DNA from: an uncultured Alistipes sp.
GTDB taxonomy: Bacteria > Bacteroidota > Bacteroidia > Bacteroidales > Rikenellaceae
Assembly (NCBI GenBank): GCA_900766655.1
Contig: CAAFWE010000044.1
Span: 1 to 5,722 of the forward strand
Reading direction: 5' to 3'
DNA: 5,722 bases
Positions 1-5,722 of this stretch are shown here, piece after piece. A program made the translations under genes and the position numbers. The notes beneath the pieces were generated by a model. The model saw only the letters and a list, made by a program, of their open reading frames with translations, had not been told where the DNA came from and did no database searches. How positions within the stretch are numbered: the stretch's first letter is position 1; every line of letters begins with the position of its first letter.

Positions 1-489
1 ATATTTGCCCTAATGCTCTTGGCAACAAGTGGTTGCACCGTCAAGTACACCTTGTCGGGTGCTTCGATTCCACCCGATGCCAAGACCTTTTCGGTGGCAT
101 ATTTTCCGAATAACGCCCCTATGGTTGCGCCAATTTTGAGCGCGACACTCACCGATGAACTCACGCAACGCTTCGCCTCGCGCACCCGTCTGGTGCAGGT
201 GGCCGAGGGTGGCGACTTTGCCTTCGATGGTGAGATTGTGGGTTACACTTCGGTGACTTCGTCGGTGTCGAGTGGCGATTACGCTTTGCAGAACCGACTC
301 ACAATCACAGTGAAGGTCAACTTCACGAATCTGGTTGACGAGAAGGCATCGTTCAAGGCAAGGAGCTTTTCTGCCTATGCCGACTACGACTCCACGAAAT
401 TGTTGAATGAGGTGGAGAGTACCCTCATTCCAGAAATTGTCGATCAAATTGTTACAGATATTTTTATGGCTGCGGCCTCAAACTGGTAA
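1..489 (+). CDS. lptE: LptE-like LPS-assembly lipoprotein, 5' end missing
   Basis: This is the C-terminal, nearly complete part of an LptE-family outer-membrane lipoprotein. LptE plugs the LptD barrel and helps insert lipopolysaccharide into the outer leaflet. The frame is open from base 1, reading IFALMLLATSGC, which is the hydrophobic core of a signal peptide followed by a lipobox-like TSGC with the lipidated Cys at 34-36. The ATG at 13 is therefore inside the signal peptide and is not the true start, which lies upstream of the window. The mature part is about 151 residues, usual for the family in Bacteroidota. It opens with a YTLSGASIPPDAKTFSV segment and the YFPN motif I recall from Bacteroidota LptE proteins, followed by alternating beta-strand and helix pattern and a C-terminal amphipathic helix. 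The -3 position of the lipobox is Thr rather than Leu. The next gene starts six bases after the stop, suggesting one operon. Family assignment is by recall of its conserved N-terminus. Confidence 0.85.
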   Translation: MFALMLLATSGCTVKYTLSGASIPPDAKTFSVAYFPNNAPMVAPILSATLTDELTQRFASRTRLVQVAEGGDFAFDGEIVGYTSVTSSVSSGDYALQNRLTITVKVNFTNLVDEKASFKARSFSAYADYDSTKLLNEVESTLIPEIVDQIVTDIFMAAASNW

Positions 490-495
490 GAGCGT

Positions 496-930
496 ATGTC
501 TGTGCTGAAAAATTATCTTGAGGGCGGTGCAAAACCCACTGCCGAGGAGCTGAAAGAACTGCTTGCAAAGTACCCCTGGTTCGAGGCTGCGTGTGCGTTG
601 ACCAACGAAAAAGGAGTCTCTTTTTACGATGTCTATAGTGTTGATATAGAGAAACTTGCCGAGGAGAGCGAAGGCGAACTTATCAATCGTTTCTTGCGTA
701 AACACGACTATCGTATCGTGGCCGAGGAGGGTGATGTCGAGGGCGATATTCGCACCGAAGCCGAGCTCGACGACGAGGATGATATTGTGAGTGAAGAGCT
801 TGCCGAAATCTACCTTGCACAGGGTATGAAAAACGAGGCAAAAGAAATATATCGTAAATTAAGTTTGCTAAATTCGGAAAAAAGTGTTTACTTTGCCGAG
901 AAAATCGAAAATATCGAAAAAAATAGTTAA
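496..930 (+). CDS. Small acidic TPR-like protein of the lptE-secG cluster
   Basis: This 144-residue protein has no signal peptide and no membrane segment, so it is probably cytoplasmic. Residues 16-35 form a helix with the motif LKELLAKYPWFEAACAL, which resembles the 'LVxKYPYFQxARLL' start of a Bacteroidota family I recall beside secG. Residues 77-97 are a very acidic, probably disordered linker rich in Asp and Glu. Residues 99-140 contain one TPR-like helical pair (SEELAEIYLAQG, then EAKEIYRKLS) and a final helix with YFAEKIE. The same C-terminal pattern is typical of the recalled family, in which the members I remember are longer, so this may be a compact version. Its role is unknown; position between lptE and secG suggests envelope biogenesis, but that is only context. 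The start is chosen because it lies six bases after the lptE stop and gives the expected N-terminus. Codon use becomes AT-rich in the last 30 codons. Confidence 0.85.
   Translation: MSVLKNYLEGGAKPTAEELKELLAKYPWFEAACALTNEKGVSFYDVYSVDIEKLAEESEGELINRFLRKHDYRIVAEEGDVEGDIRTEAELDDEDDIVSEELAEIYLAQGMKNEAKEIYRKLSLLNSEKSVYFAEKIENIEKNS
860..867 (+). promoter_or_regulatory. Possible internal -7 promoter element before secG
   Basis: TAAGTTTG is a perfect match to the Bacteroidota -7 consensus TAnnTTTG. It lies inside the 3' end of the preceding gene, about 78 bases upstream of the secG start, in a locally AT-rich stretch (about 840-944). No matching TTG-type -33 element is visible about 20 bases upstream, and the bases are also coding, so a chance match is quite possible. 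Confidence 0.25.
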
Positions 931-944
931 AAACAGAATAAATT

Positions 945-1244
945 ATGAGTACATTTTTGATCGTATTGATTCTTATTGCGAGCGTTTTGATGATTCTCGC
1001 AGTGTTGGTGCAGAACCCAAAGAGCGGTATGGCTGCTAATTTTGGTGCTTCGAACCAGGTTATGGGTGTTCGTCAGACTGCAGATTTCCTCGAGAAGTTT
1101 ACTTGGGGTGCAGCTGCAACTGTATTGGTTTTGTCGCTCCTCTTCACCGTATTCATCGGTAGCAAGGCTGTTGACTCTGACCTTCAGACCGTAGACACTG
1201 AGACTGAGACAGAGCAGGTTGTAGAGGTTCCTCAGAATAACTAA
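945..1244 (+). CDS. secG: Preprotein translocase subunit SecG
   Basis: SecG is the small accessory subunit of the SecYEG channel in the inner membrane and assists SecA-driven export. The 99-residue product has the standard SecG layout: a first membrane helix at about residues 3-22, the conserved cytoplasmic loop beginning VLVQNPKSG (20-28) with a small-residue/Gly-rich stretch and the FGASNQ segment, and a second membrane helix at about 54-72. A hydrophilic acidic tail follows (77-99) with three Thr-Glu repeats encoded by a 6-bp tandem repeat at 1197-1214. Bacteroidota SecG proteins commonly have such tails. The ATG is 14 bases after the previous stop and is preceded by an A-rich stretch without a Shine-Dalgarno motif, normal in this phylum. 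Codon use favours GCT, GTT, GTA and GGT, unlike the large gene downstream. It is the last gene before a strong terminator. The identification is secure. Confidence 0.96.
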   Translation: MSTFLIVLILIASVLMILAVLVQNPKSGMAANFGASNQVMGVRQTADFLEKFTWGAAATVLVLSLLFTVFIGSKAVDSDLQTVDTETETEQVVEVPQNN

Positions 1245-1270
1245 TCCGTAACACAACTTCGCTAATCTGA

Positions 1271-1295
1271 GCCGAGCAGAAATGCTCGGCTTTTT
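1271..1295 (+). terminator. Intrinsic terminator of the lptE-secG operon
   Basis: A perfect 8-bp stem (GCCGAGCA at 1271-1278 pairing with TGCTCGGC at 1283-1290) closes on a GAAA tetraloop and is followed directly by five Ts at 1291-1295. It begins 26 bases after the secG stop codon. The GAAA loop is of the extra-stable GNRA type. This is a textbook Rho-independent terminator for the + strand. Confidence 0.93.
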
Positions 1296-1298
1296 GCT

Positions 1299-1384
1299 TT
1301 GGCTATCGGTGGATAGATGGGAGTTGTCCCCAAGTAGGGTGTTGCTCGTTTCGTATCTCTTGAACGAGTCTCTGCGGTAGCCAA
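1299..1384. repeat. Imperfect inverted repeat in intergenic DNA
   Basis: TTGGCTATC at 1299-1307 can pair with GGTAGCCAA at 1376-1384 (nine pairs including one G-U). Inside are smaller palindromes: CTATC/GATAG (1303-1307 and 1312-1316), GGGA/TCCC (1319-1322 and 1327-1330) and CTCGTT/AACGAG (1345-1350 and 1363-1368). The segment is not AT-rich, has no convincing open reading frame, and lies between the terminator and the downstream promoter. It could be a small structured element, a decayed repeat, or chance. No RNA family is recognised. Confidence 0.3.
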
Positions 1385-1401
1385 TTTACTTGTCGACTAA
1401 A

Positions 1402-1429
1402 AATTTCTAATTTTTAATTTTTAATTCTC
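1402..1429. repeat. Four 7-bp AT-rich near-repeats upstream of promoter
   Basis: Four adjacent 7-base units read AATTTCT (1402), AATTTTT (1409), AATTTTT (1416) and AATTCTC (1423). They sit immediately upstream of, and overlap, the expected -33 region of the promoter for the large TPR gene. Similar AATTTTT-type AT-rich tracts are common before genes in Bacteroidales. An UP-element-like or DNA-bending role is possible but is inference. Confidence 0.55.
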
Positions 1430-1449
1430 GATTTTATTTTGTATTTTTG
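1419..1449 (+). promoter_or_regulatory. Bacteroidota-type promoter of the TPR/barrel operon
   Basis: TATTTTTG at 1442-1449 matches the Bacteroidota sigma-ABfr -7 consensus TAnnTTTG perfectly. The -33 element is weak: TTTT at 1419-1422 matches three of four bases of TTTG, with a 19-base spacer. Transcription would start at roughly 1454-1457, giving a leader of about 20 bases before the ATG at 1476. It is the only good promoter match between the secG terminator and the large gene. Confidence 0.65.
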
Positions 1450-1475
1450 CATAGATTAAGAAATCGAGTGTAATT

Positions 1476-4460
1476 ATGTTGAAGAAAACCCTTTTCGTGT
1501 TGCTTTATGCAACGCTCTATATAGGCTCGGCGGTGGCTTCGGTCACTGCGGATTTGAAGCGCGAGATGGATCGTGCCTTTTCGCTTGTCGAGCACGGACG
1601 CTATGGCGATGCTCGTCACTCGCTCACCCTCTTGCGTGAGAAGATATCGATTGATGATGAGCCAATGGTGCGTTATATCGACTTTGCGTTGGTGCGTTGT
1701 GCTGCCGAGCTGCACGACAACGATGCCGAGCAGATTATGCTCGCCTATCTGCGTCGCTATCCCGAGTCGGTGCATGTGAACGATGTGCGCTTTATGCTGG
1801 CTATGTACCACTGCGAGCGCGAGGAGTTCAGCCAGGCTCGCAAGTATCTCGACCGCGTGTCGTACAAAGCTCTCACCTCCGACAATAAGGAGCGTTACAA
1901 TATGCGTCTCGGTTACATCGAGTTTACCTCGGGCAACTACGACAAGGCCTACGAGCTATTCTCGATACTCTCGCCTACGGGAGATTATGCCGACCACGCA
2001 ATCTACTACAAGTCCTATATCCACTATGCGCGCGGTGAGTACAAGGCTGCGTACAAGGGATTCGAGAGCTTGAAAAAGAGCGACAACTACGCAAAGATTA
2101 TCCCATACTACCTCTTCCAAATTGAGTTTGCGCGAGGTAACTACCAATATGTGGTTAAGAATGGTGACACGCTGCTCAAGAGTTCGGTGGAGCTGGAGCG
2201 CACCGAGCTTATGCGTGTTGTGGCCGAGGCTTGGTATCGTCTGCAAGGTTACAACAAATCGTTCCTCTACATCTCGATGTATCAACGCTCGGGCGGTAAG
2301 ATGGGCCGCGAGGAGAACTATATCCTCGGTTACTCGGCATACCGCTCGACCGACTATGCTACGGCTATCGATGCTCTCTTGAAGGTGGCAGAGGGTAGTG
2401 ACGAGTTGGCGCAGAACGCATCGTACCACTTGGCCGACTGCTACATCCGTCGTGACGATAAGCGCAAGGCTATCCACGCATTTGCTATGGCAGCCGACGA
2501 GAGGTATAACAACGAGATATCGGAGGATGCGCTCTTCAACTACGGAAAACTTCTGTTCGAGACCGGTGGCGGTACATTCAACGAGTCGATCAATGTCCTC
2601 ACTCGCTATGTCACCAAATATCCCGAGTCGGAGCGTGCCGACGAGGCTCGTGAGCTGCTTATTGCAGCCTACTACAACTCGCACGACTACGAGATGGCCT
2701 ACAAGGCTATCAAGGCCTTCCCTAACCCCGATGGTACACAACGAGCCGCTCTGCAGAAGATAGCCTACTTCAATGGCCTGGAGGCCTTTGTTGCGGGTGA
2801 TTACGAAAAGGCGAAATCGAAGCTCGAAGAGGCGCAGAAGATTGGCGTGAGTCCAAAGTACAATGCGTTGTGCCTCTTCTGGCTTGGCGAGATTGAGTAC
2901 AAGCAGGGTAACTTGGCGCAAGCCATCAACTACTACGATTACTATCTTCGTCGTGCGCCAAAGACGGAGAACGAGTACAAGATGGCACTCTACAACCTCG
3001 GCTATGCCCATTTCGAGCAGTCGAATATGGCAAAGAGCCAGAAGGCGTTTGAGGGTTTCATCTGGCTCTATAAGACAGCCGATAGATATCGTGCCGATGC
3101 CTTCAATCGCTTGGGTGATGCGCAGTATTCGCAACGAAAGTATGCCGATGCGGTGAAGAGCTACGAAGGTGCGGTGTCGCTCGGTACTGCCGAGCAGGAC
3201 TACGCAAAGTATCAGCGTGCTATCTCGCTCGGTTTGGCGGGTAAGACCTCGGCAAAGATTGGAGCTTTAAAGCAGATGCAGGGCGAGAATTGTGGTGACT
3301 TCAATGATGATGCCGCCTACGAGTTGGGCCGCACCTATGTCTCGCTTGGACGATACTCGGATGGAGCTACGGTGCTGGAGAAGTTTGTGGAGAGCTATCC
3401 GCAGTCTCCATTCTATACACCTGCCTTGCTCGACCTCGGCTTGGTACACTTCAACCTTGGTAATAGCGACAAGTCGCTCCACTTCTACGACAAGATTATC
3501 AGCGCAGCACCGCAGTCGGCAGCTGCCAAGGATGCTATCCAGAGCGTGCGCGAGATATATGTGTCAAAGGGTGATATCAATGCCTACTTTGCATATGCCG
3601 AGCGCACAGGTGCGGTGGTCGATACCAGCCTTATGGCACGCGACTCGTTGTCGTTCCGTGCGGCACAGAATATCTACTTGGCAAATCGTGTCAACGATGC
3701 TATACCACAGCTCAAGAGCTATCTCAATGACTATCCGAAGGGCTACTACACCAACGATGCTCTCTACTATTTGAGCGATTGCTATCTCAAGTGCGATAGC
3801 CTCGATAGTGCGATAGCGAGCTTGAAGATTCTCTCGGAGCAGCCTACCAACCAATACACCACACCTGTGGTTGAGAAGTTGGCTAATCTGACCTTCGAGA
3901 GCGGAATGTATGTCGAGTCGGCAGTAGCATATCGACGACTCTATGCGGTGGTGGATAATACTGCAGCACGAACTGATGCCGCAAATGGCTATGCTGAGTC
4001 GGTCCTTTTGTCGAAGGATGAGGAGGCGTTGCTTGTTATGGCAAACGATCTTGATAGTTTGGCTGATGTGGATGGCGCGATGTTGCGTCGAGTGCGCTTC
4101 GCCAAGGCCAAGGTACACGCATCGCGTAGCGAGGTTGAAGAGGCTCGCAAGATATACGAGGCTCTCTCGGCCGATGTGTCGAATGTGGAGGGTGCCGAGT
4201 CGGCATATCGTATCATCGAGGCTCTCTTTGCCGAGGGCAAGTACGAGGAGAGCGAGAAGAAGATTTACAACCTTGCTGACAGCAAGACTCCTCACTCCTA
4301 TTGGTTGGGTAAGGCGTTTATCTTGCTCGGAGATATCTATATGCAACGCAACGATATGTTCCAGGCGCGTGCAACCTACCGCAGTGTGGTCGATGGTTAC
4401 ACACCAGCCGACGATGGTATTGTGGCAGAGGCTCAGTCTAAACTCGAAAAATTGAATTAG
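1476..4460 (+). CDS. Large exported TPR-repeat protein, 994 aa
   Basis: The protein has a signal peptide (basic MLKK, hydrophobic core to about residue 18, likely cleavage in the AVAS region near 20-23) and no lipobox Cys, so it should be a soluble periplasmic protein or one held by a partner. The rest is an almost continuous helical-repeat array. Clear TPR units include about 142-168, 174-200, 282-305, 314-340, 352-385, 429-455, 464-494, 503-531, 541-568, 612-643, 649-679, 761-787 and 942-974, with the usual G-x-Y and A-x-x-x-F/Y spacing. YPES, YPQS or YPKG turns (95, 382, 641, 753) resemble the BamD/YbgF class of TPRs. No catalytic domain is seen. TPR arrays bind proteins or peptides. The next gene starts five bases after the stop, so the two are surely co-transcribed. 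I recall ~1000-residue TPR proteins before a similar barrel gene in other Bacteroidota. Exact function is unknown. Confidence 0.9.
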   Translation: MLKKTLFVLLYATLYIGSAVASVTADLKREMDRAFSLVEHGRYGDARHSLTLLREKISIDDEPMVRYIDFALVRCAAELHDNDAEQIMLAYLRRYPESVHVNDVRFMLAMYHCEREEFSQARKYLDRVSYKALTSDNKERYNMRLGYIEFTSGNYDKAYELFSILSPTGDYADHAIYYKSYIHYARGEYKAAYKGFESLKKSDNYAKIIPYYLFQIEFARGNYQYVVKNGDTLLKSSVELERTELMRVVAEAWYRLQGYNKSFLYISMYQRSGGKMGREENYILGYSAYRSTDYATAIDALLKVAEGSDELAQNASYHLADCYIRRDDKRKAIHAFAMAADERYNNEISEDALFNYGKLLFETGGGTFNESINVLTRYVTKYPESERADEARELLIAAYYNSHDYEMAYKAIKAFPNPDGTQRAALQKIAYFNGLEAFVAGDYEKAKSKLEEAQKIGVSPKYNALCLFWLGEIEYKQGNLAQAINYYDYYLRRAPKTENEYKMALYNLGYAHFEQSNMAKSQKAFEGFIWLYKTADRYRADAFNRLGDAQYSQRKYADAVKSYEGAVSLGTAEQDYAKYQRAISLGLAGKTSAKIGALKQMQGENCGDFNDDAAYELGRTYVSLGRYSDGATVLEKFVESYPQSPFYTPALLDLGLVHFNLGNSDKSLHFYDKIISAAPQSAAAKDAIQSVREIYVSKGDINAYFAYAERTGAVVDTSLMARDSLSFRAAQNIYLANRVNDAIPQLKSYLNDYPKGYYTNDALYYLSDCYLKCDSLDSAIASLKILSEQPTNQYTTPVVEKLANLTFESGMYVESAVAYRRLYAVVDNTAARTDAANGYAESVLLSKDEEALLVMANDLDSLADVDGAMLRRVRFAKAKVHASRSEVEEARKIYEALSADVSNVEGAESAYRIIEALFAEGKYEESEKKIYNLADSKTPHSYWLGKAFILLGDIYMQRNDMFQARATYRSVVDGYTPADDGIVAEAQSKLEKLN

Positions 4461-4465
4461 TGGCT

Positions 4466-5722
4466 ATGAAACGATATATTACACTCATTGCAGTTTTGTG
4501 CGCGATGTCGCTCTCGGCCTCGGCGCAGGTAAGTAAGCAGGTCGAGGTTACCAAAGAGTATGCGCCCGAGATTGCCAAGGCTCGAAAGATGGATGTCGCA
4601 CCCAATATGGTCGACACCATAACCTTGCGTCCCGAGATTGACTATACGATTACTCCGCGCTCGTTCGCCTCGACGCTGGGTACACATCGTTTCAAGCCCG
4701 CAACTGCCACCTATTGGGAGTATCAGCGTCGCTATCCATTCTATCTGAAGCTCGGTGCTGGCTATCCGCTCACTACGGTGGGTGACCTCTATGCCACTGC
4801 TCATCGTGCCGATGTGGGCTTTATTACGGGTTATGTCAACCACTATGGCCTCTACTCAAAGCTGCGCTATATGGAGGGTTCGACACGCTACAACGATAAC
4901 CGTTCGATGCAGATGAACAATAAGTTCGGTGTTGTGGCTGGCAAGTATTTTGGTCGCTATACATTGACGGGAGACCTCTCCTATACGATGGATGTCTATC
5001 ATCGCTACCCGCTGCACAACCGCGTGAGTGCCGATGGCGAGCCAGAGGTTGTGTTCAAGCGTCGTCGAATCGACTACGAGGATGTGAAGTTGGGCATCAG
5101 CTTTGGCGATTCGTTTGCCAATTATCGCCACCTTAACTTCAAGATCTATGCTGCAGCCGACTACTTCTTCGATGAGTCGCAACGCTTCATCGAGGGCGAT
5201 CATTATCAGCAGATGAATGTGGTGGCGGGTGCTGCTGTGGCTCGCGAGGTGACCAAGAAGAGTGCTCTCTCGCTGAATCTCGACTACGAAGGCTATTATG
5301 GTCTGAAGTCGCTCAAGAGCTATAAGAACTCGATTGTGGGTGCTACGATTATGTATCGTTATCGTTCGGGCGGATTGGTCGATTTGAATGTCGGAGCAAA
5401 GCTCTGCTACGACAACAACCCTGCCGACGAGGTTAAGGCCAACAGATGGCACGCCTTCCCAGTGGTGAATGTCTCTCTGAATATTGGCGATAGCGGTGTG
5501 GCTGTGCCTTATGTGGAGGCCGATGGAAGTCTGCAGAACAATAGCTATGCTTCGTTGGCGCGTCGTAATCCGTATATGGCAATCTTGGGTGCAGCCAACA
5601 CTACGCTTCAGAGCGATAAGGCGGTGGCTAATACCGACCTTTACAATGTGCGATTTGGTGTGTCGGGACATACTGCCGATAGCAAGTTTGCCTATCGTGC
5701 CTACGCTAATATGACCTTTATG
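4466..5722 (+). CDS. Outer-membrane beta-barrel protein (TonB-receptor-like), 3' end missing
   Basis: The frame is open from this ATG to the window end (419 codons, no stop), so the C-terminus is missing. Residues 1-20 are a signal peptide (MKRYITLIAVLC core) with cleavage expected after SASA, before Gln21. Residues 26-66 carry VEVTKEYAPEIAKARKM, then P-x-MVDT and a RPEIDYTITPRSF segment, the N-terminal signature of a Bacteroidota family usually labelled 'TonB-dependent receptor'. From about residue 91 (YPFYLKLGAGYP) the sequence alternates polar and aromatic/hydrophobic residues and is rich in Tyr, Gly and Asn, as in transmembrane beta strands. No TonB plug domain or carboxypeptidase-like N-terminal domain is visible before the barrel, so the receptor label is doubtful. 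There is no lipobox. The five-base gap from the TPR gene implies co-expression and probably a joint task at the outer membrane. The ligand or role is unknown. Confidence 0.85.
   Translation, partial: MKRYITLIAVLCAMSLSASAQVSKQVEVTKEYAPEIAKARKMDVAPNMVDTITLRPEIDYTITPRSFASTLGTHRFKPATATYWEYQRRYPFYLKLGAGYPLTTVGDLYATAHRADVGFITGYVNHYGLYSKLRYMEGSTRYNDNRSMQMNNKFGVVAGKYFGRYTLTGDLSYTMDVYHRYPLHNRVSADGEPEVVFKRRRIDYEDVKLGISFGDSFANYRHLNFKIYAAADYFFDESQRFIEGDHYQQMNVVAGAAVAREVTKKSALSLNLDYEGYYGLKSLKSYKNSIVGATIMYRYRSGGLVDLNVGAKLCYDNNPADEVKANRWHAFPVVNVSLNIGDSGVAVPYVEADGSLQNNSYASLARRNPYMAILGAANTTLQSDKAVANTDLYNVRFGVSGHTADSKFAYRAYANMTFM

Noticed and set aside
13..489. ATG at 13 as the true start of the lptE-like gene
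   Set aside because: The frame is open to base 1 with hydrophobic residues, and starting at 13 would leave only seven residues before the lipobox Cys, with no basic n-region. The real start must be upstream of the window.
889..895. TACTTTG as another -7 promoter box
   Set aside because: It has only one base between TA and TTTG, so it does not fit the TAnnTTTG spacing.
1345..1368. CTCGTT/AACGAG hairpin as a second terminator
   Set aside because: The stem is only 6 bp with a 12-base loop, and no T-tract follows on either strand.
1956..3134. 392-codon minus-strand open frame inside the TPR gene
   Set aside because: It is in codon register with the sense gene, has no recognisable domain, and arises from avoidance of TTA, CTA and TCA in the sense frame. 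The sense protein has a signal peptide and clear TPR repeats.
4856..5671. 271-codon minus-strand open frame inside the barrel gene
   Set aside because: It is again in register with the sense codons and explained by the same bias; the sense frame shows a signal peptide and beta-strand pattern and stays open to the window end.
1..5722. CRISPR array, insertion sequence, tRNA or rRNA gene, defence system
   Set aside because: No regularly spaced repeats, transposase-like frames, terminal repeats or RNA gene structures were seen; the genes are ordinary envelope and secretion genes with host-like codon use.

Overview
The window looks like a core-chromosome segment from a member of the Bacteroidales, most likely Alistipes or another Rikenellaceae. 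The clues are the LptE - small TPR protein - SecG gene order, start codons preceded by A-rich sequence rather than strong Shine-Dalgarno sites, a Bacteroidota-type TAnnTTTG promoter, and a moderate GC content with heavy use of TCG, GCC, GAG and CTC codons. The genus is an inference from recalled family resemblance, not from a database search. All five genes lie on the + strand and there is no sign of mobile DNA, CRISPR or RNA genes.

Left operon (1-1295). The window opens inside an lptE-like lipoprotein gene whose first codons are missing; its product is expected to work in lipopolysaccharide export at the outer membrane. Six bases on is a 144-residue acidic protein with a C-terminal TPR-like unit, of a family I recall next to secG in this phylum. 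Fourteen bases further is secG, the small membrane subunit of the Sec translocon. A clean intrinsic terminator (8-bp stem, GAAA loop, T5) closes the operon.

Intergenic region (1245-1475). After the terminator come about 105 bp of non-coding, non-AT-rich sequence with an imperfect 9-bp inverted repeat enclosing smaller palindromes. Next is an AT-rich block made of four 7-bp near-repeats, then a perfect TAnnTTTG -7 element about 26 bases before the next start codon.

Right operon (1476-5722). A 994-residue exported, TPR-rich protein is followed after five bases by an exported outer-membrane beta-barrel-like protein that runs off the window (419 codons seen). The second belongs to a family often annotated as TonB-dependent receptor, but the visible N-terminus has no obvious plug domain. 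The tight spacing suggests the two act together, with a periplasmic helical-repeat scaffold serving a barrel. Their biological role is not established from the sequence, and this pair is the most interesting part of the window.
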